Both the position numbers and the translations under genes were made by a program. The notes under the pieces are model-generated. The model was not told the origin of the DNA, did no database searches, and saw only the letters and a program-made list of their open reading frames with translations. Shown one piece after another: positions 44,074-53,680 of a stretch of DNA of 64,000 bases. This DNA comes from Bacteroidota bacterium (GTDB taxonomy: Bacteria; Bacteroidota; Ignavibacteria; UBA10030; UBA8401), in assembly GCA_041658205.1 (NCBI GenBank), contig JBBAAO010000002.1, positions 558,001-622,000 of the forward strand, given 5' to 3'. How positions within the stretch are numbered: the stretch's first letter is position 1; each line of letters begins with the position of its first letter.

Positions 44074-45711
44074 ATGATGAAACACTTTTTACATTTAATG
44101 GCAATCACTCTTGTTGGTTCCAACATTCTCTTAGCACAATTATCTCAACATGCGAATGTGCAAACATCGAATGAATATAAGAGAATAAATAAATATCATC
44201 AGATGGGTGAACAAAACATAGCGTTTCGATACCATTGTGTAAAAAAATATTCAATCGGAAATCATTCATTTACCGATCCGCTGGTGCAGTTTCCATTGAT
44301 ACTAAAAGAGAAACCACAAAAGAAAATATTAAACAATGTCCTGTATCCTCAATCCAACATATATATAGTTGATACAGCAAGTGTCTTCAGTCAATCCGAT
44401 ACATCACGTATTATTTATACCTACCATAAAAGTGGGATAATTAGTGGAGAAATAATTCAACAATTAGTAAACAATCAGTGGATAAACTATACTCGTCGTA
44501 CAATTACCACTACTGATAATGGAGATTGGTTATCGGAACTGAACGAGAAATGGGAGAATAGTCAGTGGGTGAATATTAGTCACTTTACCTATACTTACGA
44601 TGGAAGCGGAAATCCTCTATCGTCATTGTGGGAAGTTTGGACAAATAATAATTGGGTGAACTCTAATCGCCAAACCTTCACTTACGATATAGAGGGAAAT
44701 AAGATATCGTATCTATACGAACGCTGGAAAGATAATCAGTGGGAGAATGACAGCCGCTCTACCTCTACCTATGATGTAGTAGGTAATATGTTATCAGATT
44801 TGTATGAACGATGGACAAATAATCAATGGGAATATTACGGTCGTTATACCTCTGTTTACAATACAAATGGGAATAAGCTGTCGTATTTGGTAGAACTACA
44901 GACAAACAACCAGTGGGTAAATTTTGCACGCTATACTTATTCATATGATAATAAAGGAAACGTGTTGTCTTCTTTGTCAGAAAAATGGACAAATAATCAG
45001 TGGATAAACGTCAGTCGTCATACTCTTTCTTACGACACCAGCGGAAATCAGTTGTCGGATTTGGATGAACGATGGGTAAATAATCAGTGGGTAAACTTCT
45101 TACGAAATATCTGTGCTTTCGATGCAAACAACAATATGCTGATGGAATTGGACGAGCAATGGATAAATAATGAGTGGTTGAACTACACCCGTTCTATTTA
45201 TGAATATTTTCAAAACACATTGTGGTCTGAAGGTAAATATGAACAATGGATAAATTCTTCATGGATACTAACTAATAATTATTTTTTCTTATATGATAAT
45301 GCCGGAAATTCTTTTGGATATAATGGTTACAAAGTAACTATCTCTTACAAATTAATTGTTACAGGTGCTTACAATAATGACGGAATGGTTGCTACTGAAT
45401 ATTCATTGTCTCAGAACTATCCCAACCCCTTCAATCCAACAACAACAATACGTTACTCTCTTTCCAACTCCGCAAATGTAAAACTTGCGATATACGATCT
45501 GCTCGGCAGAGAAATTGCAGCACTTGTGAACGAAGAACAATCTGCGGGATTGAAGGAAGTGGAGTGGAATGTAAACAGTAATGCAAGTGGAATATCCGCC
45601 AAAGGCGCCCGCCAGCCATCGGTTGGGCTGGGATACGCCTCTGGCGTATATTTCTACAAACTACAAGCAGGAGAATTTCAGGAAACGAAACGAATGATAC
45701 TCTTAAAATAA
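44074..45711 (+). CDS. NQW/YD-like repeat T9SS protein
   Basis: 545 residues; start ATGATG after AGGGAG. Signal peptide MMKHFLHLMAITLVGSNILLA. From about 150 to 420 run some ten repeats of about 28 residues: E.WTNNQWVN..R.TYTYD..GN.LS.L. They resemble YD/RHS-type strand repeats and probably form a long beta-structure. The sorting domain (NYPNPFNPTTTIRYSL to KRMILLK) carries the 18-residue in-frame insertion SAKGARQPSVGLGYASGV (bases 45595-45648). Probably a surface fibre or adhesin. Confidence 0.85.
   Translation: MMKHFLHLMAITLVGSNILLAQLSQHANVQTSNEYKRINKYHQMGEQNIAFRYHCVKKYSIGNHSFTDPLVQFPLILKEKPQKKILNNVLYPQSNIYIVDTASVFSQSDTSRIIYTYHKSGIISGEIIQQLVNNQWINYTRRTITTTDNGDWLSELNEKWENSQWVNISHFTYTYDGSGNPLSSLWEVWTNNNWVNSNRQTFTYDIEGNKISYLYERWKDNQWENDSRSTSTYDVVGNMLSDLYERWTNNQWEYYGRYTSVYNTNGNKLSYLVELQTNNQWVNFARYTYSYDNKGNVLSSLSEKWTNNQWINVSRHTLSYDTSGNQLSDLDERWVNNQWVNFLRNICAFDANNNMLMELDEQWINNEWLNYTRSIYEYFQNTLWSEGKYEQWINSSWILTNNYFFLYDNAGNSFGYNGYKVTISYKLIVTGAYNNDGMVATEYSLSQNYPNPFNPTTTIRYSLSNSANVKLAIYDLLGREIAALVNEEQSAGLKEVEWNVNSNASGISAKGARQPSVGLGYASGVYFYKLQAGEFQETKRMILLK
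45595..45648. repeat. In-frame palindromic insertion, 54 bases
   Basis: Begins TCCGCCAAAGGCG and ends TACGCCTCTGGCGTA, with a CCAGCC/GGCTGG stem between. It splits the conserved SGIYFY of the sorting domain. Same site and sequence as the copies at 55892 and 61220; shorter relatives at 48783, 58337 and 63662. Confidence 0.85.
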
Positions 45712-45751
45712 GGACAATGTAATTTTAATTCAATTGTCTCTGGGAGGTTAT

Positions 45752-48652
45752 ATGAGATCTATTCTGAATATGATTGTCATTTCTTTTTATATCACTTTCG
45801 CATCGGCGCAAGATATAAATCTTGACCGTAAGTTTTACGAATCCCAACCAAATTCATTCTCGGTTGAACAAAAAACTTCTGTATTACCGCCACTCGCAAT
45901 ACAGAAGGCACCCGGCCATTACACAAAACAGCAATGGCGTGCATTGGTTGATTCTTTTTGGGGACCAGGACTACCGACCGCCGATAAATTGAAAATGTTC
46001 GATGACTTCTGGAATCTTGTCGATCAAAAGTGGGGTGGATTTCCCAATCTTATTATTAATTGGGATTCTCTGAAGAATGTCTATCGTCCAGAAGTTGCCG
46101 CCGGTGTAAGCCGCGGACGCTTCGCAGCGATCCTCTCCCGGCTCACAAGAGCGCTCAATGAATTTCATACCTTCTTATATGACTCGGGAATAGACAGTAC
46201 GACAAGATACTATCCATACAGGTCTGGTGTACCCCTCATAAATATTGACGCAAGTGGATATCAAACATGTTTTGGAGCCGGTCTTTCGGCGTTGCCCGAT
46301 AGTACTGCTCTGGTGTATAACGTCATTCCGAATCATCCGCTCGGACTTCAACCCGGGGATGTTATTCTTGGGTATGATGGCAAGCCTTGGCTGAAATTGT
46401 ACAATGAACTGCTCGATGTTGAACTGCCAATTTTGAAGAGTGGAGCATATTTAAGTTCCACCGCTGAAGCTGCGGTGTATTTGGCTATCAAAAGTACCGG
46501 AATGAACTGGGGATTATTCGACACGATCGACGTGAAAAAATATGGAACCGATCAAATCCTTCATTATCCTACATCGCTCCTTTCAACGCTGACTCCACCA
46601 TATTACCTTGCGCACGATCAGCTTCCCGTGAACGGCGTACCATTCCCTGATTATCGAAATAATAAATTGGTTTCGTGGGGTGTCGTTTCAGGAACAAATA
46701 TTGGATATATCTATGCCTGGGACTGGGGAGGAATATCGATAGCAACAGGCCCCCTCTTTGCACAAGCTGTTGATGAACTGATGCACAAGTACAACGTTCA
46801 AGGATTGATACTCGATTTTCGAATGAACTTGGGGGGAATGCCATTTTATGCCGACGCCGGATTTAATCATCTCTTCAATTTCGATTCCTTCTCAAATTAT
46901 TATTTAGCAAAACGAAATCCCGGCAGTGATCATTTTTCATTTTCTCTTACTTCTTTCAACAACTTCTTGTTGCGGCCATTAAATCCCACGCCAGAGATTT
47001 TTGATCATCCAATTGCAGTTCTTACAGGACCAGATTGTATCAGCGCAGGGGATTTTAATGCGCACAGAATGCGTTTCCATCCGATGGTCCGTTTCTTTGG
47101 TTTGCCGACGAGTGGAGCCTACACTGCACTGGAGTCATCGACCGATATGGAAATTGGATTTTGGAATAAATCTTACAGTTATAGAATAGATCATAGCTCG
47201 GTATACTCTAATTATAACAATGAGGGGTACTTGATTCACAAACCTTTTCCTGTTGATGAAAAGGTGTGGCTCACGCGCGACGGAGTTGCCAAAGGAGAAG
47301 ATGATGTGGTGAAGAAGGCAATGGAATGGATCAAGGCAATTGGGTACGCTCATTCACCCAACGTTAGCAAAACAGAATTAGACCCAGAAGGAGATTCAGT
47401 AACTATTACTGCTGTTATTTGCAATACGCTGAACCATTCAATATCGGTTTCGGCAATGTTGATAGACGCAAATGGCAAAACGGCGGATTCAGCACGACTA
47501 TACAACGACGGGCTCCATGGCGATGGTACCGCTGTAGATAGTGTTTGGGGAGCAATCGTAAGACCGGCAGGCGAGAATCGTTACTCCATTGCCATTCGTT
47601 CAGATGATCACGTACTCGGGACCTTTAAAAAAGTCCCTTATAAAATCACATTATCTGCATCACCAAATACACCAGCAATACCAAAGATCATATACGCAGC
47701 ACAATTGAATGGTTTATTCTCTTCACTATGGACGTTGGAGTCGAATTCCGATACGGTTCGGTCAATTGGAAATTCATCAAATATCAATATTTCTGGAATC
47801 GCTATTCGCCCTTCAACCAGTATTGTCTATGGTCTATCATCAAACGCTGACGCATCAACACTGTACAGCATAAGCAGTACTTCCGGAGTGCAGTTTCCGG
47901 TAATAACGTTTGCTGTCGGCGATGTGGTTTCGTTGACCTTTATTCACAAGGACACGATAGTAGTGGCCACATCAACCGGTAAGCTCTATCGCTGTAATGT
48001 CAATACCGGCGGAGCGTGGTTGATGAGTTCCAATCCGGAGTTGAAATACTGGAGCGTGTCGCTCAGTCCATCGGGAAAACTTTGGGCTTCTGCTCGGTCA
48101 ATAGACAATGCTATCTATGTCATTGATATAAATACTGGCATGCCGAACAAGATCGGATCCATCGGTTTTGAAGCTATTCCGCGGTCTCTTGCTTTCAATT
48201 CTGCCGGCGTATTGTACTGTCTTATCGATAATGGGTCAGGAGAAGATTATCTTGCTACTCTTGATACAACAAATGGAATAGCAACGCTTGTTACAGGCAA
48301 TCCATTGAATGTTGGGAACCTAACATCCATCGCAATGAGAATGGATAATGTTAATTCCATCTCTAACGATCGTACAACACAGCTTCCAGCAGTATTTGTT
48401 TTAGAACAGAACTTCCCCAATCCCTTCAATCCATCAACAACCATTAGTTATTCACTTCCATCATCGGCAAACGTTAAACTTGTTGTGTTCGACCTGCTCG
48501 GAAGAGAAATAGCAACTCTCGTAAACGAAGAACAATCCGCGGGATGGAAGGAAGTGGAGTGGAACGCCACGAATGTTTCGTCAGGAATATATTTTTACAA
48601 GCTCACAGCGGGAAGTTTTATTGGTGTGAAAAAGATGCTGGTGGTGAAATAA
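45752..48652 (+). CDS. S41 peptidase-like T9SS protein with propeller
   Basis: 966 residues; GGGAGG upstream. Signal peptide MRSILNMIVISFYITFASAQ. S41 part about 70-530: helical FDDFWNLVDQKW, a PDZ-like loop (VIPNHPLGLQPGDVILGYDG), LILDFRMNLGG and GPDCISAGDF with probable nucleophile S431. Then an Ig-like domain (about 540-640, DPEGDSVTITAVI), a propeller-like part (about 645-860) and a T9SS sorting domain (NFPNPFNPSTTISYSLP to KKMLVVK). The catalytic region resembles tail-specific proteases; binding modules after it suggest a secreted protease fixed to a surface or polymer. Confidence 0.85.
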   Translation: MRSILNMIVISFYITFASAQDINLDRKFYESQPNSFSVEQKTSVLPPLAIQKAPGHYTKQQWRALVDSFWGPGLPTADKLKMFDDFWNLVDQKWGGFPNLIINWDSLKNVYRPEVAAGVSRGRFAAILSRLTRALNEFHTFLYDSGIDSTTRYYPYRSGVPLINIDASGYQTCFGAGLSALPDSTALVYNVIPNHPLGLQPGDVILGYDGKPWLKLYNELLDVELPILKSGAYLSSTAEAAVYLAIKSTGMNWGLFDTIDVKKYGTDQILHYPTSLLSTLTPPYYLAHDQLPVNGVPFPDYRNNKLVSWGVVSGTNIGYIYAWDWGGISIATGPLFAQAVDELMHKYNVQGLILDFRMNLGGMPFYADAGFNHLFNFDSFSNYYLAKRNPGSDHFSFSLTSFNNFLLRPLNPTPEIFDHPIAVLTGPDCISAGDFNAHRMRFHPMVRFFGLPTSGAYTALESSTDMEIGFWNKSYSYRIDHSSVYSNYNNEGYLIHKPFPVDEKVWLTRDGVAKGEDDVVKKAMEWIKAIGYAHSPNVSKTELDPEGDSVTITAVICNTLNHSISVSAMLIDANGKTADSARLYNDGLHGDGTAVDSVWGAIVRPAGENRYSIAIRSDDHVLGTFKKVPYKITLSASPNTPAIPKIIYAAQLNGLFSSLWTLESNSDTVRSIGNSSNINISGIAIRPSTSIVYGLSSNADASTLYSISSTSGVQFPVITFAVGDVVSLTFIHKDTIVVATSTGKLYRCNVNTGGAWLMSSNPELKYWSVSLSPSGKLWASARSIDNAIYVIDINTGMPNKIGSIGFEAIPRSLAFNSAGVLYCLIDNGSGEDYLATLDTTNGIATLVTGNPLNVGNLTSIAMRMDNVNSISNDRTTQLPAVFVLEQNFPNPFNPSTTISYSLPSSANVKLVVFDLLGREIATLVNEEQSAGWKEVEWNATNVSSGIYFYKLTAGSFIGVKKMLVVK

Positions 48653-48659
48653 ATTCAAG

Positions 48660-48706
48660 AACCTTGCGAAGGTTTTAAAATAAATATGAACAACCTTCGC
48701 AAGGTT
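48660..48706. repeat. TTGCGAAGG hairpin repeat, copy 2
   Basis: AACCTTGCGAAGGTT, 17-base spacer, and its exact complement. Each arm is itself nearly palindromic. It begins 8 bases after the stop of the S41 gene and may serve as its terminator. Confidence 0.7.
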
Positions 48707-48713
48707 GTACTTA

Positions 48714-48866
48714 GTGAACGAAGAACAATCGGCGGGGTGGAAGGAAGTGGAGTGGAATTCGTCCGCGTTTAGTTCGGGAATTTCCGCCAAAGGCGGATAC
48801 GCCTCTGGAGTATATTTTTATCAATTACAAGCGAATGGAAAAAGAGAAATTATGAAAAAGTTATAA
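48714..48866 (+). pseudogene. Sorting-domain remnant with in-frame insertion
   Basis: Reads VNEEQSAGWKEVEWNSSAFSSG, then the inserted SAKGGYASGV (bases 48783-48812), then YFYQLQANGKREI and a stop. No cargo or start. The insertion is intact although the gene is dead. Confidence 0.75.
48783..48812. repeat. In-frame palindromic insertion, 30 bases (relic)
   Basis: TCCGCCAAAGGCGGA followed by TACGCCTCTGGAGTA: two adjacent hairpins, the second with one changed base. Lies at the same point of the sorting domain as the other five copies. Confidence 0.85.
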
Positions 48867-49002
48867 TAAGAAAAATGTAGAGATGGTCTCTCTCGTTTGC
48901 CAAGTTGTTTGACGGATCACTAGTCCTAAAACACTAATACTATGTTACACAATTCGTTTGTCCATCACATCTAAAATATTGAATACTGAAGAGGATGTGA
49001 AA

Positions 49003-49836
49003 ATGAAATTCAAAATGATCTGCTCTATTGGTTTGTTTTGCTTCTTGTTTTACGGATGCGATATCGTCAATCAAGAAGACGATGTCCTTACGTTGACCTT
49101 TTCCGATCCGTCCGAACCCTTTCCATATTCAACGGCAGATATTGAACAATTCATAAAAACAGGGGCACGTGTTCCCAATGGTTTCTTATATCGTGATTCA
49201 CTCATTAGTAATGACTCCCTTCCTGACAGAAAGGTTCATATCTCTTACCTCATTCCGGATTCGGTCAACAATAGTACAAATGACAGCACCGTGGCCCGCC
49301 AAAGGTTGTTGAACGCACTTGGTCTGAATCGTGCCATTTACCAGACAGGTTCGAATGAAAAGTATTTTCAGTTCTTGTTAATAGAGTCAGATCAAAACAT
49401 CGATAAAACATATTATCGTATCAATAATCAGAACTATGCCTCCATTCCAAAAGATCCTTCCATCAATATCCACCACGATCCCAAGAACGTATACTTAGGA
49501 TTTGAAGCCGTAATCAATAAACGGCCTATAACCGTGGAATTGATAAAAGAATTCTCTGAATATGCATGGACAACATGGAGGATGAATAATACCAGTGGAC
49601 TTTGTGGTAGTAGAAACTACCTTCCTCATATCATTTCGGAGGTAAGTTCATTGGATAATGAGACGGTGACCACTTACACATTATATGAGGTAGCAACATA
49701 TGATTTCGTCATTGAGAATCCTCCAAATGAATTTCGAGTCAATAAATTAGCATTCAACGTTGATAAACAAAGTGGGCGAGTGAATTTAAATTCCAAACTC
49801 ATTAGGAGATATGAATGGTTATCGCAATCAAAATGA
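49003..49836 (+). CDS. Lipoprotein of unknown function
   Basis: 277 residues from an ATG with GAGGA upstream; the in-frame frame start 45 bases earlier is unsupported. Lipobox LFYGC (C17). The mature part shows RQRLLNALGLNRAIYQTGSNEK, YRINNQNYASIPKDPS and a C-terminal NKLAFNVDKQSGRVNL; no recognised domain. It has no sorting domain, unlike its neighbours, and sits between two decayed sorting-domain relics. Probably outer-membrane anchored. Confidence 0.65.
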   Translation: MKFKMICSIGLFCFLFYGCDIVNQEDDVLTLTFSDPSEPFPYSTADIEQFIKTGARVPNGFLYRDSLISNDSLPDRKVHISYLIPDSVNNSTNDSTVARQRLLNALGLNRAIYQTGSNEKYFQFLLIESDQNIDKTYYRINNQNYASIPKDPSINIHHDPKNVYLGFEAVINKRPITVELIKEFSEYAWTTWRMNNTSGLCGSRNYLPHIISEVSSLDNETVTTYTLYEVATYDFVIENPPNEFRVNKLAFNVDKQSGRVNLNSKLIRRYEWLSQSK

Positions 49837-49856
49837 AAGGGACCATAAAAATATTT

Positions 49857-50069
49857 ATGAATCTCATTGTGGTGTTAATGCTACATCTTCTATTGGTAGT
49901 AAACACGACTGATTACGATTTACTTGGATGAGAAATTGCACTACTAGTAAACAAAGAACAATCCGCGGGATGGAAGAAAGTGGAGTGGACGGCGTCGGTG
50001 TTTAGTTCGGGAATATATTTGTATCAATTACAGGCGAATGAAAAAGAGAAAATAAAAAAGCGATTCTGA
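49857..50069 (+). pseudogene. Collapsed T9SS gene: signal peptide joined to sorting-domain tail
   Basis: An ATG opens a signal-peptide-like stretch (MNLIVVLMLHLLLVVNTT) that runs directly into DYDLLG, stop, EIALLVNKEQSAGWKKVEW...SSGIYLYQ, the end of a sorting domain. The cargo and first half of the sorting domain are missing. This looks like an internal deletion of a secreted-protein gene. Confidence 0.65.
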
Positions 50070-50101
50070 TGAAATAACAATTCTTGAAAGGAGCGCGGTG
50101 T

Positions 50102-52267
50102 ATGAAAACGATGATGAGATGTTTGGTGGTGCTTGGTTTAATCACAGTGTCAAATGCTCAGTGGGTGAAGACTAATGGGTATGGTGTTGGCGGAAATATT
50201 ACCTTTTTTTACATATCAGGTACAACCCTCTTTGCAGGTACTGATGATGGTATCTATCGTTCTACAGATAATGGTACTCAGTGGTCTGCAGTAAATACAG
50301 GTCTGACGAATATTCAAACACTATATGTGAGCGGTGTATATATTTTCGCCGGGACCAGCGGAGGTGCATTCATTTCCACTAATAATGGTTCAAGCTGGAC
50401 AGCGATAAATGGAGTATCGGGAGAAATTGTTAGTGCTTTTGTGGTTTCTGGCACAAATCTTTTTGTAGGAACGAGTGTCGGTGGTGTTTATGTATCTACC
50501 AACAACGGTTCAAATTGGACGGCGATAAATAATGGGCTGATAAACAAGCATGTTCTTTCGCTTTTCATTTCGGGAACGAATCTCTTTGCCGGAACCGATT
50601 TGGGTGTCTTTCTTTCTACCGACTATGGCGCAAGTTGGACTCTAAGAAATACAGGGTTGACCCACTCCGTCAATGCGATAATGGTTTCCGGCAGCAATCT
50701 TATTGCTGGGAGTTATGATGGAGTGTATCTATCACAAAACGATGGTCTAAACTGGACGAAAAGCAGCACGGGTGCGCTGTATGTCAATACCTTTATCGCC
50801 TGCGATAATTGTCTTTTTTCAGGAAGTTATTATTATGGTGTCTCAATATCTACCAATAACGGTTCAAGCTGGATGGCAGTCAACAATGGACTTCCTCAAT
50901 ATGAACCATACAAATCTCATGTGAGCGCACTTGCTGCGAATGGAACAAATCTCTTTGTTGGGACAGTTGGCGACGGTGTTTTTCTTTCTTCCAACAACGG
51001 TGCAGACTGGATTTCTGTCAGTTCCGGATTACCGCTTAAGCCGCTTCCCACAGTAAACACTTTTGCGGTTTCCGGCTCGAATCTTTTTGCTGGAACAACC
51101 GGGTGCGTATATCGAACGACGAACAAGGGTGCCGATTGGACGAAACTGAATAATGGCCTGCCGGTCAATAAATCTGTGCGCTCGCTCGTATCTATTGGCA
51201 CAAACCTCTTTGCCGGAACAGATAGCGGCGTTTACGTTTCCTCAAACAACGGTGCAAATTGGACTGATGCAAGCAGCGGTTTAACAATCTTGGAAGTTAA
51301 AACCCTTTCTGCATCAGGGACAAATCTATTAGCTGGAACCGCAGCCGGCGTTTTTCTTTCAACCAACAATGGCGCAAAGTGGTCGAAAACAACACTTGAT
51401 ACTGTTACTGTCACATCATTTGCTGTCAACGGCACCAATCTATTCGCAGGAACAAATAAAGGTCTCTTTCTTTCAGTCAATAATGGTGTCAATTGGAATT
51501 ATTTAGGATTTATTAAAGTGTCTCTTGTTTATGTTTTACCTGTTAAAGCTGATAGTGCAATTATCTTTGTCTCATGGATTGAACCCACTGGTACTGATGA
51601 AGGGAACGAAGTATTTTCTCGTTCTATGAACAACGGTGGAAGTTGGGTCAGAGTAGAATATATATTCCCGTCATCAATGGCTCATTCAGGGACTACCCTC
51701 TTTGCGGGAATTACACGCAATTTTGCAACCAGTAATAACAGCAATACAGTGGCAGAGCAAAAAGAATTTGGTGGGTCAATTTTCTGCTCGAATGATTATG
51801 GAAATAGTTGGACAGGAGTTGATACGGGCTTTAGTTACGTCAATAGCGCGGCACTCGCTGTTTTTGGAGACAATCTCTTTGCTGGCCCCCGGTGTTATGA
51901 CATAGGCAATAATTTTCCCGGTGTCTGGCGGCGTCCACTCTCCGAAATGATTACCGATGTAAAACAATCTTCTTCTCCAACGCCAGAGAAATATTCTTTA
52001 TCACAAAACTATCCCAACCCGTTCAATCCATCCACCACTCTGAGATTCAGCATTCCTGAACGAAGCACTGTTCGACTCTCCATCTTCAACACTCTGGGTC
52101 AGAAAATCTCTGAAATTGTGAACGAAGTAAAGGAGGCAGGTTCTTACGAACACAGTTTTAACGCATCTCTATTGGCATCAGGAATATATTTCTACAGGAT
52201 TGAAGTAACATCAGTGACTAATTCAAAGACATTTGTGAATACTAAGAAAATGGTACTTATGCGGTAA
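50102..52267 (+). CDS. BNR/propeller-like T9SS surface protein, cassette 2
   Basis: 721 residues. Start within the shared leader (GAAAGGAGCGCGGTGTATG here). Signal peptide MKTMMRCLVVLGLITVSNAQ. About 13 propeller repeats (NLFAGT..GVFLSTNNGANWT.V..GL), then GVWRRPLSEMITDVKQS and a sorting domain of a second type (NYPNPFNPSTTLRFSIPERSTVRLSIF split across its length, ending KKMVLMR) without the palindromic insertion. Same overall design as cassette 1 but with the other sorting-domain lineage, so 5' and 3' parts have different histories. Confidence 0.87.
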   Translation: MKTMMRCLVVLGLITVSNAQWVKTNGYGVGGNITFFYISGTTLFAGTDDGIYRSTDNGTQWSAVNTGLTNIQTLYVSGVYIFAGTSGGAFISTNNGSSWTAINGVSGEIVSAFVVSGTNLFVGTSVGGVYVSTNNGSNWTAINNGLINKHVLSLFISGTNLFAGTDLGVFLSTDYGASWTLRNTGLTHSVNAIMVSGSNLIAGSYDGVYLSQNDGLNWTKSSTGALYVNTFIACDNCLFSGSYYYGVSISTNNGSSWMAVNNGLPQYEPYKSHVSALAANGTNLFVGTVGDGVFLSSNNGADWISVSSGLPLKPLPTVNTFAVSGSNLFAGTTGCVYRTTNKGADWTKLNNGLPVNKSVRSLVSIGTNLFAGTDSGVYVSSNNGANWTDASSGLTILEVKTLSASGTNLLAGTAAGVFLSTNNGAKWSKTTLDTVTVTSFAVNGTNLFAGTNKGLFLSVNNGVNWNYLGFIKVSLVYVLPVKADSAIIFVSWIEPTGTDEGNEVFSRSMNNGGSWVRVEYIFPSSMAHSGTTLFAGITRNFATSNNSNTVAEQKEFGGSIFCSNDYGNSWTGVDTGFSYVNSAALAVFGDNLFAGPRCYDIGNNFPGVWRRPLSEMITDVKQSSSPTPEKYSLSQNYPNPFNPSTTLRFSIPERSTVRLSIFNTLGQKISEIVNEVKEAGSYEHSFNASLLASGIYFYRIEVTSVTNSKTFVNTKKMVLMR

Positions 52268-52291
52268 TATGTCAGAAAAGGAGTGCGATGT

Positions 52292-53641
52292 ATGAAAACG
52301 ATGATGAGATGCTTGGTGGTGCTGCTTTTTGTCGGAACAATTGTGACACAGGTGATGGCGCAGTGGAAGCAAACGGGTTTGAAAAACAGGAACATTACTT
52401 CTTTCGCGGTTAGTGGAAATTATCTCTTTGCTGGAAGTGACAGCGGTGTATATCGGTCAACTGATAACGGTTTAAATTGGGTTGCTGTGAATACAGGATT
52501 AACAAACTTAAAAATATCATGTATTATGGTCGATGGCAATAATTTGTATTTGGGCACTGGAAATGTAAATGAGAGTGGTGAAGGTATTTTTAAGTCTTCC
52601 AATTTAGGAACCAATTGGACTGCAGTAAACTATGGTTTACCTCCAACTATGCTTAACAGAATTTCTTCTCTCCACAGTTACGGAGGCAAACTTTTTGCCG
52701 GTGGAAGTTGTCTAGGTATTTCAACAGATAGTGGTTCAAGTTGGAAAGTTGATACAACATATATATTTATTGAAAACATTTTCACATCGGGCAAGAATCT
52801 ATTTGTGGGAGCATATATTATTGGTGGTTATCCATATAAAGCTTTTTGTTCCAAAGACAGTGGTCAAACCTGGTCGACAGTGAATCAATTGAATATTTTT
52901 GATTTAAAAGATTTTAATGGAAATTGTTTTTCATTTGTTGTGGATGGTTGCAATATTTATGGGATAGGTGTTGGTTCGTGTTTGGGTGTTACAGAATATT
53001 TTATCGTGCAGTCAACTGATAATGGGGAAAATTGGAAAACCAATTTCGGCCTTGGGGCTATATTATATTATTTTACTACTCTAGCCATTGTACAAAAAAG
53101 TGATGGCGGGCCATATCTTTTTGCTGGACGTTCAGATGCGAGCTGGTATGATGATAAGAGAGAATTAGGGGCTATTGTTCTTTCTACAAATCACGGAATG
53201 AGTTGGTCAGTTGTCGATTCGGGCTTGAAAGCTTTCGTAACATATACTTTAGTAGCAAAGGGAAATTATCTTTTTGCAGGAACCGACAGTGGTATTTGGC
53301 GTCGTCCACTCTCCGAAATGATTACCGATGTCAAACAATCTTCATCTCGGTTGCCGGAAAAATATTCTCTCTCACAAAACTACCCCAACCCTTTCAATCC
53401 AACAACAACAATCACATACAGTATTCCAGAACGAAGTACTGTCCGGGTCTCCATCTTCAACACTCTCGGTCAAATAATCTCTGAGATAGTAAATGAAACG
53501 AAGGATGCAGGTTCTTTCGAACACAGTTTTAATGCTTCTCAGTTATCTTCAGGGATGTATTTCTACAGGATTGAAGCGATATCAACTCAGAATGCTGGTA
53601 AAACTTTTGTAGAAACGAAGAAAATGATTTTAATGCGATAA
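52292..53641 (+). CDS. BNR/propeller-like T9SS surface protein, cassette 3
   Basis: 449 residues, the shortest cassette. Shared leader and signal peptide MKTMMRCLVVLLFVGTIVTQ...AQ. About seven propeller-like repeats (YLFAGSDSGVYRSTDNGLNWV.V), then GIWRRPLSEMITDVKQS and a sorting domain (NYPNPFNPTTTITYSIPERS to KKMILMR). It begins 25 bases after the stop of cassette 2. No insertion in the sorting domain. Confidence 0.87.
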   Translation: MKTMMRCLVVLLFVGTIVTQVMAQWKQTGLKNRNITSFAVSGNYLFAGSDSGVYRSTDNGLNWVAVNTGLTNLKISCIMVDGNNLYLGTGNVNESGEGIFKSSNLGTNWTAVNYGLPPTMLNRISSLHSYGGKLFAGGSCLGISTDSGSSWKVDTTYIFIENIFTSGKNLFVGAYIIGGYPYKAFCSKDSGQTWSTVNQLNIFDLKDFNGNCFSFVVDGCNIYGIGVGSCLGVTEYFIVQSTDNGENWKTNFGLGAILYYFTTLAIVQKSDGGPYLFAGRSDASWYDDKRELGAIVLSTNHGMSWSVVDSGLKAFVTYTLVAKGNYLFAGTDSGIWRRPLSEMITDVKQSSSRLPEKYSLSQNYPNPFNPTTTITYSIPERSTVRVSIFNTLGQIISEIVNETKDAGSFEHSFNASQLSSGMYFYRIEAISTQNAGKTFVETKKMILMR

Positions 53642-53680
53642 TAATATTCAATTGCTACTCTCGTGAAAGGAGTGCGATGT

